Shown here: positions 42,326 to 44,014 of the stretch, piece by piece | How positions within the stretch are numbered: the first letter of the stretch is position 1 | Layout: every line of letters begins with the position of its first letter | Origin: Candidatus Omnitrophota bacterium | Lineage (GTDB): Bacteria; Omnitrophota; Gorgyraeia; Gygaellales; UBA12090 | Direction of reading: 5' to 3' | NCBI GenBank assembly: GCA_030674475.1 | Contig: JAUSCZ010000039.1 | Location: 1-44,014, forward strand | Length of the DNA stretch: 44,014 nt | Made by a program: the position numbers and the translations under genes | The notes under the pieces: generated by a model | What the model saw: the letters and a program-made list of their open reading frames with translations, nothing else | Told to the model about the DNA's origin: nothing | Database searches by the model: none

Positions 42326-42709
42326 ATGGAACAATATAGCGAAAAAGTAATGGATCATTTCCTGCATCCCAGGAATATTGGAGAAATTCCCGATGCCAGC
42401 GGTATCGGAAATGTCGGTAATCCCGTCTGTGGCGACATCATGAGATTATACATTAAAGTAGATAACGGCAAGATAATAGACATAAAGTTTAAGACTTTTG
42501 GCTGTGGAGCGGCTATTTCTACCAGTTCGATGGTTACCGAGATGGTTAAGGGAAAGAGCATTGATGAAGCCTTGACAATTACCAATAAAGCGGTAGCTGA
42601 GGCCCTGGGAGGGCTGCCGGCAGTAAAGATGCATTGTTCGGTTCTGGCTGAAGAGGCTTTAAAATCAGCGATTGAGGATTATCGCAAGAAACAGCAGGCC
42701 AGATCTTAG
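42326..42709 (+). CDS. IscU/NifU-type Fe-S scaffold protein
   Basis: VMDHFLHPRNIGEIPDASGIGNVGNPVCGDIMRLYIKV, KTFGCGAAISTSSMVTEMVKGKS, KMHCSVLAEEALKSAI. Confidence 0.95.
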   Translation: MEQYSEKVMDHFLHPRNIGEIPDASGIGNVGNPVCGDIMRLYIKVDNGKIIDIKFKTFGCGAAISTSSMVTEMVKGKSIDEALTITNKAVAEALGGLPAVKMHCSVLAEEALKSAIEDYRKKQQARS

Positions 42710-42710
42710 G

Positions 42711-43268
42711 ATGGTTTTAACCAAAGAGAATTTAAGGAAGTTAATGTTAGAAAAACTGAAAAAGCAAAGGGAGGATTTAAGAAAAAAGAGGTCCTTAAAC
42801 ATAAAGGACAAGCTTTTTAGGTTAAAGGTATTTAAAGAGGCAAAGACGATACTATTCTATCTGGCCTTGAAACCCGAGGTCCGGACCAGGATAATGATTG
42901 AGGAAGCGCTTAAATTAGGCAAAAAAATAGCAGTTCCAGCTTGCGATATAAAGGCAAAAGAAATTAAACCTTGCTTGCTTAGGACTTTAGAAAATAGACA
43001 TTTGAAAAAGGGAGCTTATGGAATTAGTGAACCTTTCCTGACCCGGCCGATCGACCCAGCTAAAATTGATTTGTTTATTGTTCCCGGTTTGGCCTTTGAC
43101 CTTTCCGGAAACCGTTTGGGCCGGGGGTTGGGTTATTACGATAGATTCCTGAGCCGGCTCCCGGAGTCCGCCCATAAGATAGGGCTTGCCTTTAAATTCC
43201 AGGTTTTAAAACGCCTTCCTTTTTGCCTTCCTCACGACATCCGCGTGGATAAAGTCCTCTTTGCCTAA
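42711..43268 (+). CDS. 5-formyltetrahydrofolate cyclo-ligase
   Basis: DLFIVPGLAFDLSGNRLGRGLGYYDRFL; GLAFKFQVLKRLPFCLPHDIRVDKVL. Confidence 0.96.
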   Translation: MVLTKENLRKLMLEKLKKQREDLRKKRSLNIKDKLFRLKVFKEAKTILFYLALKPEVRTRIMIEEALKLGKKIAVPACDIKAKEIKPCLLRTLENRHLKKGAYGISEPFLTRPIDPAKIDLFIVPGLAFDLSGNRLGRGLGYYDRFLSRLPESAHKIGLAFKFQVLKRLPFCLPHDIRVDKVLFA

Positions 43269-43269
43269 A

Positions 43270-43325
43270 AAATTGCTAATTGCTAATTGCTAATCGTTAC
43301 GATATGCTATATGCTATTAGCTACT
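43270..43325. repeat. Heptamer array (ATTGCTA)x3 plus inverted half (family G)
   Basis: attgctaattgctaattgctaatcgttacgatatgctatatgctattagc. Confidence 0.85.
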
Positions 43326-43361
43326 TTCGTGCTTTATTTTCGAATATAAGCGGAGGAAATT

Positions 43362-44014
43362 ATGACTATATTTATTTATATAATCGCGGCCCTGGTTTCC
43401 ATTTCTTCAGGATACGCCTTAAATAAGGTTTTATCCAGGAAGAAGATTCAGGATGCCAAACAAGCGGCATCCCAGATACTTGAACAGACCAAAAAAGAAG
43501 TAGAAAATCTCAAAAAAGAAGCGGAGCTGGAAGGCAAAGATATGATTTTGCGCCTGCGCCAGGATTTCGAGGCCAAGACTCAAAGCCGGCGCGAAGAACT
43601 GATTGCCTTAGAAAAACGCCTCAGCCTTAAGGAAGACAATGTGGATAGACGCCTGGCCCTTTTAGAAAAAAAGGAAAAGGAGTTGGATGCTAAATATGAT
43701 TCCTTAAGAATAAATGAGGATGCCCTGAAGGCCAAAGATAAACAGTTGGCCGCCTTAATCAACGAAGAAAAAGAGCGCTTGCAAAAGATTGCCAATTTGA
43801 CCATTGAGGAGGGTAAGCAGGTTCTCCTGGCGCGTTTGTCCGATGAATTAAATAATGAAAAAGCGGTTTTGATTAGAAATTGCGAAGAAGAGATAAAGAC
43901 CACCGCGGATAAAAGGGCCAGGGAATTAATCAGCTTGGCTGTGCAGCGCTGCGCGGTTGAGCATACGGTAGAGTCTACGGTGAGCGTAGTCAGCCTGCCC
44001 AGCGACGAGATGAA
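43362..44014 (+). CDS. rny: Ribonuclease Y, N-terminal part (3' truncated by window edge)
   Basis: N-terminal TM helix, long coiled coil, CAVEHTVESTVSVVSLPSDEM. Confidence 0.95.
   Translation, partial: MTIFIYIIAALVSISSGYALNKVLSRKKIQDAKQAASQILEQTKKEVENLKKEAELEGKDMILRLRQDFEAKTQSRREELIALEKRLSLKEDNVDRRLALLEKKEKELDAKYDSLRINEDALKAKDKQLAALINEEKERLQKIANLTIEEGKQVLLARLSDELNNEKAVLIRNCEEEIKTTADKRARELISLAVQRCAVEHTVESTVSVVSLPSDEM

Noticed and set aside
43969-44003. ggtgagcgtagtcagcc in rny resembling the pheT palindrome gtggttcgactacgctcaccac
   Set aside because: It encodes the conserved RNase Y motif EHTVESTVSVVSLPSDEM, so the similarity is native coding sequence rather than a repeat insertion.

Overview
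The window looks like a chromosomal segment from an uncultured, Omnitrophota-like bacterium (taxonomy is inference from gene style only). From left to right: the C-terminus of an MCP; a porin; a SET-domain protein; a polyamine operon (speH, speE and a saccharopine-dehydrogenase-like gene); a minus-strand chemotaxis operon with three CheC/CheX paralogs plus embedded FtsA-like and ComFB genes; a surface glycosylation/pilin region; rpmH-yidD-yidC-jagN-parA-parB; ndk-yicC-gmk-rpoZ-coaC; three tRNAs; thrS-infC-rpmI-rplT; a Trk K+ system; pheS-pheT; a 6S RNA candidate; metV, an IscU/NifU-type gene and 5-formyl-THF cyclo-ligase; and the start of RNase Y. Two signals stand out. (1) A GEMM-I riboswitch on the minus strand lies upstream of a type IV pilin-like gene. 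It carries A instead of G at the ligand-specificity position (GEMM-Ib / cGAMP-like) and is followed by an intrinsic terminator. (2) There is a dense population of short palindromes and period-7 tandem-repeat hairpins. They occupy gene junctions, nest in one another, appear to supply Shine-Dalgarno sequences, and have entered coding sequence in frame: five places in pheS/pheT, the gmk N-terminus, a TMTC-like protein, and a whole predicted signal peptide. All calls were made by eye from the sequence and supplied ORFs. No searches were run.
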